A stretch of 18,356 nucleotides of DNA from assembly GCA_001871075.1 (NCBI GenBank), contig MNUP01000141.1:1-18356 (forward strand). The letters run 5' to 3'. The notes beneath the pieces are model-generated. The model worked only from the letters and a program-made list of their open reading frames with translations. It had not been told where the DNA came from and made no database searches. Position numbers and translations under genes: made by a program. Of this stretch, positions 12,510 through 18,356 are shown in pieces. The first letter of the stretch is position 1; each line of letters begins with the position of its first letter. This DNA comes from Candidatus Desantisbacteria bacterium CG1_02_49_89. GTDB taxonomy: Bacteria; Desantisbacteria; UBA1551.

Positions 12510-13676
12510 ATGAAAATAGTCAGAATAGTTATTCTGTCGGGGATCGCGGTCGTTCTTGCTGTTTCCGGCGCCTTTTGCGCGGACGAGATAATAACTGCCG
12601 CTGTGCTGGACCTGGACGCCAAGGAAGGGGTGTCTGCGGGAGTGGTATCCACTGTTACGGACTACCTGCGCACCCAGCTTGTCAAGACAAACAAATTCAA
12701 CATCGTGACCAGGGAGAACATGGAGTCTATACTTAAGGAACAGCAGTTCCAGCTTTCCGGCTGCACGTCCCAGGAATGCATCGTGCAGATGGGCCAGCTT
12801 CTCGGAGTGCGGAATATGTTCACAGGCTCGATCGGGAAAGTGGGAAGCACCTACATTATAAACCTGAAGCTGATCAACGTCCAGTCGGGAAAGATAGATA
12901 AGGCGGACGCTGAAGAGGCATATTCCGAGGACCAGTTACTGCTGGCGACCCGCAATCTTGCGAGCAAGATGGCGGGCCTTCAGACAACTCCGATCGCCTC
13001 GCCACAGGCCGCAGCCGCCCCAGCCCCCGCCTACTCATATGCACAGCAGCCAGCCGCCGCCGCGCCTGTCTATACGCCGTATGTGCCTACGTCAATACTT
13101 GAGAAATCCGGGATAGGGACATACTGGTCCATGTGGGAAGTGATGGGAGAATACCCCGGTTATTTCAGCATGCATAATTTGATAGGTTACGGGGTCCCTA
13201 TGGTCAGCCTGACTGGTTCCAACTGGGTTCCCGCGATAAGCCTGAAATTCTTCAACAGCGGCACGGGCAGTAACGATGTAAGGTTTGATTTTGCATTTAA
13301 GACTGTTACGGGCGGGGGCTGGGGAACCGATATGCACAGCCTTACTTTGAATATTATCCCCGCGAGTTTTCATCTGGTACCCGACATGAAATCCCCGGTC
13401 CAGCCTTATATTGACGTAAGTATTGATATGTGGCTGGGATGGGGTGAGGTGACCGGCTGGCTTTACGACTATTTTGACATTGCCGAAGGGATACATGCCA
13501 AGTTCGGGGTGGAGTTCTTCGCAGGCCCAGTGGGGATGTTTTTTGAAGGCGGTGTAGGAGTCCAGATCATGGAATTAACGAGCTGGGAAGATGCCTGGGG
13601 TGATTCTCAGGAACTCTACAATTTCTTTGAATACATGTATTTCCCGATCAATTTCGGCGCCCGCGTCTATTTCTGA
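12510..13676 (+). CDS. CsgG-like N-terminal domain fused to a C-terminal outer-membrane barrel-like region
   Basis: 388 aa from the ATG at 12510, with AAAAGGA 7 nt upstream; an in-frame GTG at 12504 is too close to that site. Signal peptide 1-23. Residues 25-155 resemble the CsgG/curli-assembly-type periplasmic domain of diverse exported proteins: ITAAVLDLDAKEGVSAGVV, LRTQLVKTNKFNIVTRENM, a Cys pair (C85, C90) and LGVRNMFTGSIGKVGSTYII. A Pro/Ala linker (157-195) leads to a Gly/aromatic-rich region with alternating strands (residues 200-388) ending GARVYF, with terminal Phe, as in outer-membrane barrels. The N-domain occurs widely in uncharacterised envelope proteins; the fusion suggests an outer-membrane anchor for it. 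Function unknown. Confidence 0.75.
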   Translation: MKIVRIVILSGIAVVLAVSGAFCADEIITAAVLDLDAKEGVSAGVVSTVTDYLRTQLVKTNKFNIVTRENMESILKEQQFQLSGCTSQECIVQMGQLLGVRNMFTGSIGKVGSTYIINLKLINVQSGKIDKADAEEAYSEDQLLLATRNLASKMAGLQTTPIASPQAAAAPAPAYSYAQQPAAAAPVYTPYVPTSILEKSGIGTYWSMWEVMGEYPGYFSMHNLIGYGVPMVSLTGSNWVPAISLKFFNSGTGSNDVRFDFAFKTVTGGGWGTDMHSLTLNIIPASFHLVPDMKSPVQPYIDVSIDMWLGWGEVTGWLYDYFDIAEGIHAKFGVEFFAGPVGMFFEGGVGVQIMELTSWEDAWGDSQELYNFFEYMYFPINFGARVYF

Positions 13677-13682
13677 TAATCT

Positions 13683-13769
13683 GATTACACAGATTTTAAA
13701 AGCGATTACACAGATTTTGTATACATAGTTCTATAAATAAATTTCTTTTTATTTTTAATCGGTGTAATC
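13683..13769. repeat. Facing GATTACACAGATT-type arrays (21-bp period)
   Basis: GATTACACAGATT occurs at 13683 and 13704 (21 bp apart); AATCGGTGTAATC, its near-reverse complement, lies at 13757-13769, 20 nt before the aminotransferase ATG. The AT-rich centre holds no recognisable terminator or consensus promoter. Confidence 0.65.
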
Positions 13770-13789
13770 ATTTGTGAGTGGAGGAACAA

Positions 13790-14923
13790 ATGAAAAAGTA
13801 CCTGTTAACGCCGGGGCCGACGCCGGTCCCGCCTGAAGCCGCTTCAAAAGAAGGGCTGCCAATTATCCACCACCGCACCTCAGCTTTCGGAAAAATATTC
13901 GAGGAGGTGTCGGAAGGCCTTAAATACGTTTTCCAGATGAAAAACAACGTTCTTATTTTCGCGTCATCCGGCACAGGGGTGATGGAATCAGCTATTACCA
14001 ACCTGCTTTCCCCGGGAGACAAGCTTATAGTAAGCGAAACAGGCAAATTCGGCGAACGCTGGTGGAAGATCGCGAAAGCCTACGGGCTTGATGCTGTTGT
14101 CGTAAAGGAAGAGGCGGGAGCGCCCGCGGATATAGGAAAAATAAAAAAGGCGCTTGCGGAAAACCCGCAGGCGAAGGCCGTTTATACAACCCTCACAGAG
14201 ACTTCAACAGGCGTGGTAAACGATATAAAGTCGCTTGGTGAGATCGTTTCAAAGACCGGGGCGGCACTGGTAGTGGATGCCATAAGCGGGCTCGGGGCGC
14301 AGGAACTGCGCTCGGACGACTGGAAAGTTGACGTGGTCGTGACCGGTTCGCAGAAAGGGCTGATGATACCGCCCGGCCTCGGGTTTGCCAGCGTGAGCGA
14401 AAAAGCATGGAAACTTGTTGAGCAGGCGAAATTGCCGAAATTTTATTTCAGCTGGCAGGCCGCGAAAAAATCGATCGCGACCAAAGAAACTCCGTATACC
14501 CCGGCAATAAGCCTGATCGTAGCGCTTGCCGAAAGCCTGAAGATCATCAGGGCGGAAGGCGTGGAAAATATCTGGAAAAGGCACCAGCAGCTTGCGGATG
14601 CGACAAGGGCCGGAGTTGCGGCGATCGGCCTGAAGCTCTTCAGTTCCGCTCCCTGCAACGCGGTGACAGCAGTGCACGTGCCGCAGGGGATAGCGGGAAG
14701 CGCAATTTATAAAAAGATGAGGGATGAATTCGGCGTGAACATCGCCGCGGGCCAGGGCGAGGACCTGAAAGACAAGATAATCCGCATCGCGCACCTGGGT
14801 TACATGGAAAGGTTCGACATAATAATCGCGCTTTCAGCCCTTGAAATGGCGCTTACCCAGCTCGGGTATAAGCTTGAGCCGGGAGCGGCTGTGGCCGCCG
14901 CGGAGAAAATTTTTTTAGGGTAG
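13790..14923 (+). CDS. Class V PLP-dependent aminotransferase (serine-pyruvate / alanine-glyoxylate type)
   Basis: 377 aa, the usual length. Landmarks of the family: LLTPGPTPVPPEA at the N-terminus, IIHHRTSAF (25-33), ASSGTGVMESAITNLLSPGD (58-77), VVDAISGLGA with Asp163 contacting the PLP nitrogen, and VTGSQKGLMIPPG with Lys189 as the Schiff-base lysine. It swaps the amino group between Ser or Ala and glyoxylate or pyruvate; in several bacteria and archaea such enzymes serve in serine metabolism. The ATG at 13790 follows GGAGG at a good distance; an in-frame GTG at 13778 lies before that site. No serA or glycolate gene is in the window, so the pathway cannot be settled. The stop is followed by a CGCAGGC-type hairpin. 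Confidence 0.92.
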   Translation: MKKYLLTPGPTPVPPEAASKEGLPIIHHRTSAFGKIFEEVSEGLKYVFQMKNNVLIFASSGTGVMESAITNLLSPGDKLIVSETGKFGERWWKIAKAYGLDAVVVKEEAGAPADIGKIKKALAENPQAKAVYTTLTETSTGVVNDIKSLGEIVSKTGAALVVDAISGLGAQELRSDDWKVDVVVTGSQKGLMIPPGLGFASVSEKAWKLVEQAKLPKFYFSWQAAKKSIATKETPYTPAISLIVALAESLKIIRAEGVENIWKRHQQLADATRAGVAAIGLKLFSSAPCNAVTAVHVPQGIAGSAIYKKMRDEFGVNIAAGQGEDLKDKIIRIAHLGYMERFDIIIALSALEMALTQLGYKLEPGAAVAAAEKIFLG

Positions 14924-14924
14924 C

Positions 14925-14942
14925 CGCAGGCTTCAGCCTGCG
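14925..14942. repeat. CGCAGGCT hairpin after the aminotransferase gene
   Basis: CGCAGGCT-TC-AGCCTGCG is a perfect inverted repeat 1 nt after the stop codon. Only TTACTAT follows, so at best a weak terminator; it resembles the GGCTGAAGCC hairpin at 1145-1160. Confidence 0.6.
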
Positions 14943-14999
14943 TTACTATCGCGATCGTATTTATACAACCAACTCTGGGGAATTTATGCGTTCAGCTTA

Positions 15000-15142
15000 T
15001 TATTTCCTCTCCCCTTGCGGGAGAGGATTGAAGGTGAGGGGAAACAAGGGCGCTGATCTGCCGATAAGGCAGTGCGGCGCCTTCTTATTTATGAAAAGCC
15101 CTGAACTATTCCCCCGATGCAAGATCGGGGTCAAGTTCAGGG
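15000..15142. repeat. Widespread-type palindromic repeats before the FG-GAP gene
   Basis: 15007-15043 holds a CTCTCCCCTTGCGGGAGAGG hairpin with a following GGTGAGGGG, a form met in many bacterial genomes. 15099-15142 is a longer hairpin: outer stem CCCTGAACT / AGTTCAGGG, inner stem CCCCGAT / ATCGGGG. The latter ends 16 nt before the FG-GAP start, so it could affect its translation. No promoter is evident. Confidence 0.65.
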
Positions 15143-15158
15143 TAAAAAGGATAAACCA

Positions 15159-16238
15159 ATGGTTAAATTCAAAAAGACTTTGCTTGACAAGGTTGCGTTC
15201 GAGGCGGCATCGGTTTTTGACGTCAATAACGACGGGAAGCCGGACATTGTGTGCGGCGGGAACTGGTACGAGGCGCCAGGCTGGAAGAAGCATAAGATAT
15301 GCGACGTAATGCCCTCGGGCGAATACTTCGACGATTTCTCGGATATCCCCATGGACGTCAACGGCGACGGGTTCCTTGACATCGTGACAGGCGGGTGGTT
15401 CGGCCAGGCCATGTACTGGAGGGAAAACCCGAAGGGCAAGCCCGTGGAGTGGGCTGTCCGCGAGATAGACAAGTGCGGGAACATTGAAACAACAAGGCCC
15501 TTTGACATAGATAAAGACGGAACGCAGGAAATTATCCCGAATACTCCGGGCGCTCCGCAGATCGTATACAAGCTTATTGTTGAAAAGAACGGGAAGGGCT
15601 CGGGCAGGTTCGAGAAGTTCACGCTCATGGACAGGCCAAGCGGCCACGGGCTGGGGTTTGGGGACATAAACGGGGACGGCAGGCCGGATATAGTTCTTTC
15701 CGGGGGATGGCTTGAAAACCCACCGGAAGGCCTTAGGGGGAAATGGACGTTCCACGAGGAATTCAACCTGGGTTCAGCAAGCGTCCCGGTATTGGTATAT
15801 GACGTGAACGGGGACGGCCTTGCTGACCTGATAGTGGGCCAGGCGCACGGCATAGGGCTTTACTGGTACGAGCAGAGGATGTACCAGAACGGGAAAAAGC
15901 GCTGCTGGATCATGCACGAGATAGACACGACCCTTTCACAGTTTCACGACATGCAGATGGCCGACATAGATAATGACGGAAAGCCTGAGCTTATAACCGG
16001 CACAAGGTACCGCGCTCACTGCGGCAACGATCCCGGCGAGGATACCGACATAGTTGGGTTATATTACTTCAAGATCAGCAAAGGCAGGTTTGAAAAGAAC
16101 GTGATAGACTACGGCAAGGTGCCGGGCGCAAGCGGCACAGGCATTTATTTCGCTGTTGCCGACATAAACGGGGACGGCAGGCCTGACATCATCGCGCCGG
16201 GCAAAGAAGGGCTTTTCCTTTTTGAAAACCTTGGTTAA
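15159..16238 (+). CDS. FG-GAP/VCBS-type repeat protein, seven Asp-rich motifs, no signal peptide
   Basis: 359 aa from the ATG at 15159, chosen because AAAAGGAT lies 8 nt upstream; a longer reading from 15117 would start inside a hairpin repeat. Seven Ca-binding-type loops D-x-N/D-x-D-G-x-x-D/E begin at residues 21, 66, 116, 169, 215, 269 and 335 (for example DVNGDGFLDIV, DINGDGRPDIV), each followed by Gly-Gly-Trp or similar, as expected for a seven-bladed beta-propeller. Such proteins are usually exported; here the N-terminus (MVKFKKTLLDKVAFEAASV) is not a signal peptide. Trp-Tyr and Trp-Phe pairs between blades could form a binding face for carbohydrate, but this is speculation prompted by the GH4 gene downstream. 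Confidence 0.85.
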   Translation: MVKFKKTLLDKVAFEAASVFDVNNDGKPDIVCGGNWYEAPGWKKHKICDVMPSGEYFDDFSDIPMDVNGDGFLDIVTGGWFGQAMYWRENPKGKPVEWAVREIDKCGNIETTRPFDIDKDGTQEIIPNTPGAPQIVYKLIVEKNGKGSGRFEKFTLMDRPSGHGLGFGDINGDGRPDIVLSGGWLENPPEGLRGKWTFHEEFNLGSASVPVLVYDVNGDGLADLIVGQAHGIGLYWYEQRMYQNGKKRCWIMHEIDTTLSQFHDMQMADIDNDGKPELITGTRYRAHCGNDPGEDTDIVGLYYFKISKGRFEKNVIDYGKVPGASGTGIYFAVADINGDGRPDIIAPGKEGLFLFENLG

Positions 16239-16242
16239 AGAT

Positions 16243-16360
16243 GATTACGGTGATTTTACAAGATGATTACAGTGATTATTGAAATATTCTGGTATTAACA
16301 AATACTGATTTTGGCTGTTTTTAAATAATCACTGAAATCTTAGTTGAAATCACTGTAATC
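16243..16360. repeat. Facing GATTACAGTGATT-type arrays with 13-bp perfect inverted repeat
   Basis: Two units at 16243 and 16265 (22-bp period) face two units at 16327 and 16348 (21-bp period). GATTACAGTGATT (16265-16277) is the exact reverse complement of 16348-16360, which lies 12 nt before the GH4 start. The 134-nt gap contains little else. Confidence 0.7.
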
Positions 16361-16372
16361 AGAGGAGAAGAA

Positions 16373-17791
16373 ATGGCTCGTATTGCTATGATCGGGGCGG
16401 GAAGCATAGTTTTCTGCAAGACCCTTATGATGGACATAATGGCGACAGAAGGCCTGGAAGGCAGCACTTTCGCGCTTATGAACCGCACAAAGCCAAAGCT
16501 TGACCAGATGGAAAAGTTCGCGAACCGCGTTGTAAAGGAAAACAAGCTGCCCGCAAAGATCGAGGCGGCCCTTGACAGGCGCGAGGCGCTCAAGGGAGCT
16601 GATTATGTGATCAACATGATCCAGGTGGGCGGGGTTGACGCGTTCGGCATGGATTACGAGATACCCATGAAATACGGGGTGGACCAGTGCATAGGGGACA
16701 CGATGGGGCCCGGCGGCATATTCAGGACGCTCAGGACTGTTCCGGTTGTGAACAGCATAGCCCGGGACATGGAAGAACTCTGCCCTAACGCGTTCCTCCT
16801 TAACTATACAAACCCGATGGCTATGGTATGCTGGGGGCTGGGGGAAGCGACAAAAGTAAGGTTCGTGGGCCTGTGCCACGGCGTGCAGACAACCCTGGAC
16901 CTTATCGCCCGGTACTGCGGGGTTAATGACAAAAAAGACATAGATTACCTCTGCGCGGGCATAAACCATATGGACTGGTTCCTGAAACTCGAGAAGGACG
17001 GCAAAGATCTTTATCCTATCCTGAAAAAAAATATCGAAAAGCCGGAGTACTACATAAATGAAAAGGTGCGCTGCGAGGTAATGAGGCACCTTGGTTATTT
17101 TATGACCGAGAGCACGGGCCACCTTTCAGAGTACCTTCCGTGGTTCCGCAAGAACAAGAAGGCGCTGGACCTGTACTGCGACCAGCCCAGCTTCGGCGGG
17201 GAAACAGGGGCGTATTACAAATGGTGCAAGAGGATAGCGGAAAAATTCAAAGAGATCGATTACCTTGAAGAAGAGTCGCCGAAACTGAAAAAGAGAAGCA
17301 GCGAATACTGCTCCTATATAATCGAGGCGATGGAGACGAACAAGGTGTTCAAATTCATGGGCAATGTAAGGAACGAGAACCTGATAACGAACCTTCCCAA
17401 CGGCTCATGCGTGGAAGTGCCTGTTTTCGCTGACAGGTCCGGTTTTTACGCAACCCGCGTGGGAGACCTGCCGCCCCAGTGCGCTGCGGCGAACATGCTC
17501 AATATTATTCCGCAGGGCCTTGCGGTGAAGGCGGCGCTTACAGGGGATTTTGAGCTTGCAATAGCCGCCGTGCAGACCGACCCGCTTACCTCAGCGGTCC
17601 TGACAATGAAGGAAGCAAGGGATATGGCTGTTGAAATGTACAAGGCGGAGAAACAATACCTGCCGCAGTTTGACGAGAAGGACGTGCGCAGGGTCTCCGA
17701 GATAAAGATCCCGAAGGGTACGAAAGGCGTGGACGTGCCGCTTGACCCGGCGCTTGCGATAGTGCACAGGTTCGGCGAGCTGGCAAAGTAA
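16373..17791 (+). CDS. Glycoside hydrolase family 4 enzyme (alpha-galactosidase/MelA-like)
   Basis: 472 aa, normal for GH4. The N-terminal Rossmann motif (RIAMIGAGSIVF, residues 3-14) binds NAD, which GH4 enzymes need because they work by oxidation at C3 and elimination rather than by classical hydrolysis. LLNYTNPMAM (142-151), GLCHGVQ with Cys168, and AGINHMDW with His199 form the Mn-binding and substrate site. The Cys-His form resembles MelA/AglA-type alpha-galactosidases and alpha-glucosidases rather than phospho-glycosidases, but GH4 specificity cannot be read safely from sequence alone. GAGGAG precedes the ATG. Cytoplasmic, no signal peptide. No sugar transporter lies in the window; the FG-GAP protein is upstream. 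Confidence 0.92.
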   Translation: MARIAMIGAGSIVFCKTLMMDIMATEGLEGSTFALMNRTKPKLDQMEKFANRVVKENKLPAKIEAALDRREALKGADYVINMIQVGGVDAFGMDYEIPMKYGVDQCIGDTMGPGGIFRTLRTVPVVNSIARDMEELCPNAFLLNYTNPMAMVCWGLGEATKVRFVGLCHGVQTTLDLIARYCGVNDKKDIDYLCAGINHMDWFLKLEKDGKDLYPILKKNIEKPEYYINEKVRCEVMRHLGYFMTESTGHLSEYLPWFRKNKKALDLYCDQPSFGGETGAYYKWCKRIAEKFKEIDYLEEESPKLKKRSSEYCSYIIEAMETNKVFKFMGNVRNENLITNLPNGSCVEVPVFADRSGFYATRVGDLPPQCAAANMLNIIPQGLAVKAALTGDFELAIAAVQTDPLTSAVLTMKEARDMAVEMYKAEKQYLPQFDEKDVRRVSEIKIPKGTKGVDVPLDPALAIVHRFGELAK

Positions 17792-17816
17792 CTTTAACCA
17801 CGGATTTCTTCCTGCA

Positions 17817-17883
17817 GTCCGATGTAACATCGGACTCAACGCAGGGACCTTCGGGTCAGAACCAAGTTAATGACCCTACGGCA
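17817..17883. repeat. S-type hairpin repeat, copy 2
   Basis: Hairpin GTCCGATG-TAA-CATCGGAC (17817-17835), then the conserved block ACGCAGGGACCTTCGGGTCA (17839-17858) and ATGACCCTACGGCA (17870-17883). It matches copy 1 except in the first hairpin, whose bases differ but pair, and in the short linker. Confidence 0.7.
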
Positions 17884-17929
17884 GAGATCAGCACAGATTA
17901 TTCTACATTAGGTTTTTAGTATCCAGTAT

Positions 17930-17964
17930 ATTTAACTTTTAACTTTCAACGTTCAACTTTAAAC
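17930..17964 (-). repeat. Heptamer array, TTTCAAC (GTTGAAA inverse) type, five units
   Basis: Five 7-bp units ending in AAC (TTTCAAC, GTTCAAC and variants), the reverse-complement form of the arrays at 8379-8413 and 9838-9872 and again exactly five units long. Confidence 0.8.
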
Positions 17965-18063
17965 CGTGAAGCCTTCTTTGGGATTTTGGCTGAACACACG
18001 GCAAGCGATTGCATAGTAAGCGCGCTTACCGGAAGTTAAAATTATGGAAAAATATATAAATAC

Positions 18064-18106
18064 TTGACAATTATGCATATTTATATATTATATATATCAT
18101 ATACAA
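18064..18106 (+). promoter_or_regulatory. Promoter-like block resembling the degP promoter
   Basis: TTGACA (18064-18069) is followed by ATATTTATATA, then TATTAT-like hexamers 14-16 nt downstream and CATATACAA. The same words in the same order occur at 10860-10905 upstream of degP. Any target gene would lie beyond the right edge. Confidence 0.45.
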
Positions 18107-18119
18107 TAAACAGGTCAGA

Positions 18120-18309
18120 CATCTAGCATCCAGCATCTAGTGTGGTGTCACATAAATCCCTTGACATTTGATTCTGCTTTGAGTTGTCATTGCGAGCGAC
18201 CAAAGGGAGCGTGGCAATCTCGATTTTTAGGTCGAGATTGCTTCGTCGTTAACACTCCTCGCAAAGCCCAAATGTAAAGATCTGTTAGAGACACCACACT
18301 AGCATCAAG
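18120..18309. repeat. Heptamer array, CATCTAG type, split by an inserted element
   Basis: Units CATCTAG, CATCCAG, CATCTAG lie at 18120-18140 and the next unit, CATCAAG, at 18303-18309. The DNA between is the MITE-like element plus one duplicated CTAG. Confidence 0.75.
18141..18298. mobile_element. MITE-like element, 158 bp, with inverted ends and CTAG on both flanks
   Basis: Ends TGTGGTGTC / GACACCACA are perfect inverted repeats, and similarity continues inward for about 40 bp with a few indels (ACATTTG and GCTTTG shared). CTAG stands on both sides (18137-18140, 18299-18302). The centre carries a 10-bp hairpin GCAATCTCGA / TCGAGATTGC (18214-18241) within a TTGCGAG...GCAATCTC type sequence known as a widespread bacterial repeat. 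No transposase is encoded, so it would move only with help. CTAG fits either a 4-bp duplication (IS5-like YTAR) or a TA duplication inside CTAG (IS630/Tc1-mariner-like). Confidence 0.8.
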
Positions 18310-18318
18310 ATCTTTAAA

Positions 18319-18353
18319 CGATAAGCGATTAGCGATATGCGATAAGCGAGATT
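18319..18353. repeat. Heptamer array, CGATAAG type, five units
   Basis: Five 7-bp units (CGATAAG, CGATTAG, CGATATG, CGATAAG and a degenerate one) reaching the right edge. The same words occur inverted in the degP leader at 10914-10948. Confidence 0.75.
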
Positions 18354-18356
18354 ATA

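Larger units (their letters stand above)
17792..18356. other. 565-nt gene-free right end, packed with repeats
   Basis: No coding sequence is convincing. In order: S-type hairpin copy 2 (17817-17883), a heptamer array (17930-17964), about 90 nt of unique AT-rich sequence, a promoter-like block (18064-18106), a heptamer array (18120-18140 plus 18303-18309) split by a MITE-like element, and a final heptamer array (18319-18353). A gene may start beyond the edge. Confidence 0.75.

Noticed and set aside
14986-15309. 107-codon open frame before the FG-GAP gene
   Set aside because: Made of palindromic repeats followed by a frame-shifted reading of the FG-GAP gene.
16340-17122. 260-codon open frame on the minus strand
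   Set aside because: Antisense to the GH4 gene, whose catalytic motifs are intact; no domain recognised.
18161-18189. Promoter within the MITE-like element (TTGACA at 18161)
   Set aside because: No acceptable -10 hexamer lies 15-19 nt downstream.

Overview
The window looks like chromosome of a diderm (Gram-negative-type) bacterium of moderate GC. It encodes two predicted outer-membrane barrels ending in Phe, a periplasmic HtrA protease and several exported proteins. ATA-Ile and AGG-Arg codons are common. Most spaces between genes are filled with short-period repeat arrays and hairpin repeats, a style I associate with uncultivated phyla such as Omnitrophota or Goldbacteria/Firestonebacteria. 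That placement is an impression, not a proof. I see no tRNA, rRNA, CRISPR array or phage gene.

Layout. Positions 1-557 (minus strand) hold an ArsR repressor followed by the start of an ArsP/DUF318-type permease, with a consensus promoter and a palindromic operator candidate. From 733 onwards everything is on the plus strand. First come housekeeping-type genes: a free-standing tRNA-binding OB-fold protein, a DUF2148 Fe-S protein, a glycine-rich RRM protein and a membrane-anchored DUF362 protein. Positions 4443-9074 form an envelope-stress-like locus: ECF sigma factor (its 5' end looks frameshifted), zinc-finger anti-sigma factor, LTxxQ periplasmic protein, small acidic exported protein, FecR-domain protein with nine 18-residue W-x-x-L-P-P repeats, and an exported His-Pro repeat protein, closed by a strong terminator. 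Positions 9132-13676 hold more envelope genes: a LiaF-like protein with a consensus promoter, an outer-membrane barrel, a DegP/HtrA protease and a CsgG-like/barrel fusion. Positions 13790-17791 hold metabolic or unknown genes: a class V aminotransferase, a seven-motif FG-GAP protein without a signal peptide, and a GH4 glycosidase.

The non-coding DNA is the most unusual part. I read at least nine heptamer arrays (usually four or five units) plus octamer, decamer and 21/22-mer arrays, each with its own consensus. Many stop 5-26 nt before a start codon, several gaps carry the same array at both ends in opposite orientation, one array lies inside the degP signal-peptide region, and one supplies the stop codon of the FecR gene. 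Two families of structured hairpin repeats (three copies of one, two clear copies plus a relative of the other) show compensatory changes in their stems. Near the right edge a 158-bp MITE-like element sits inside a heptamer array; removing it together with one CTAG copy restores the array exactly.
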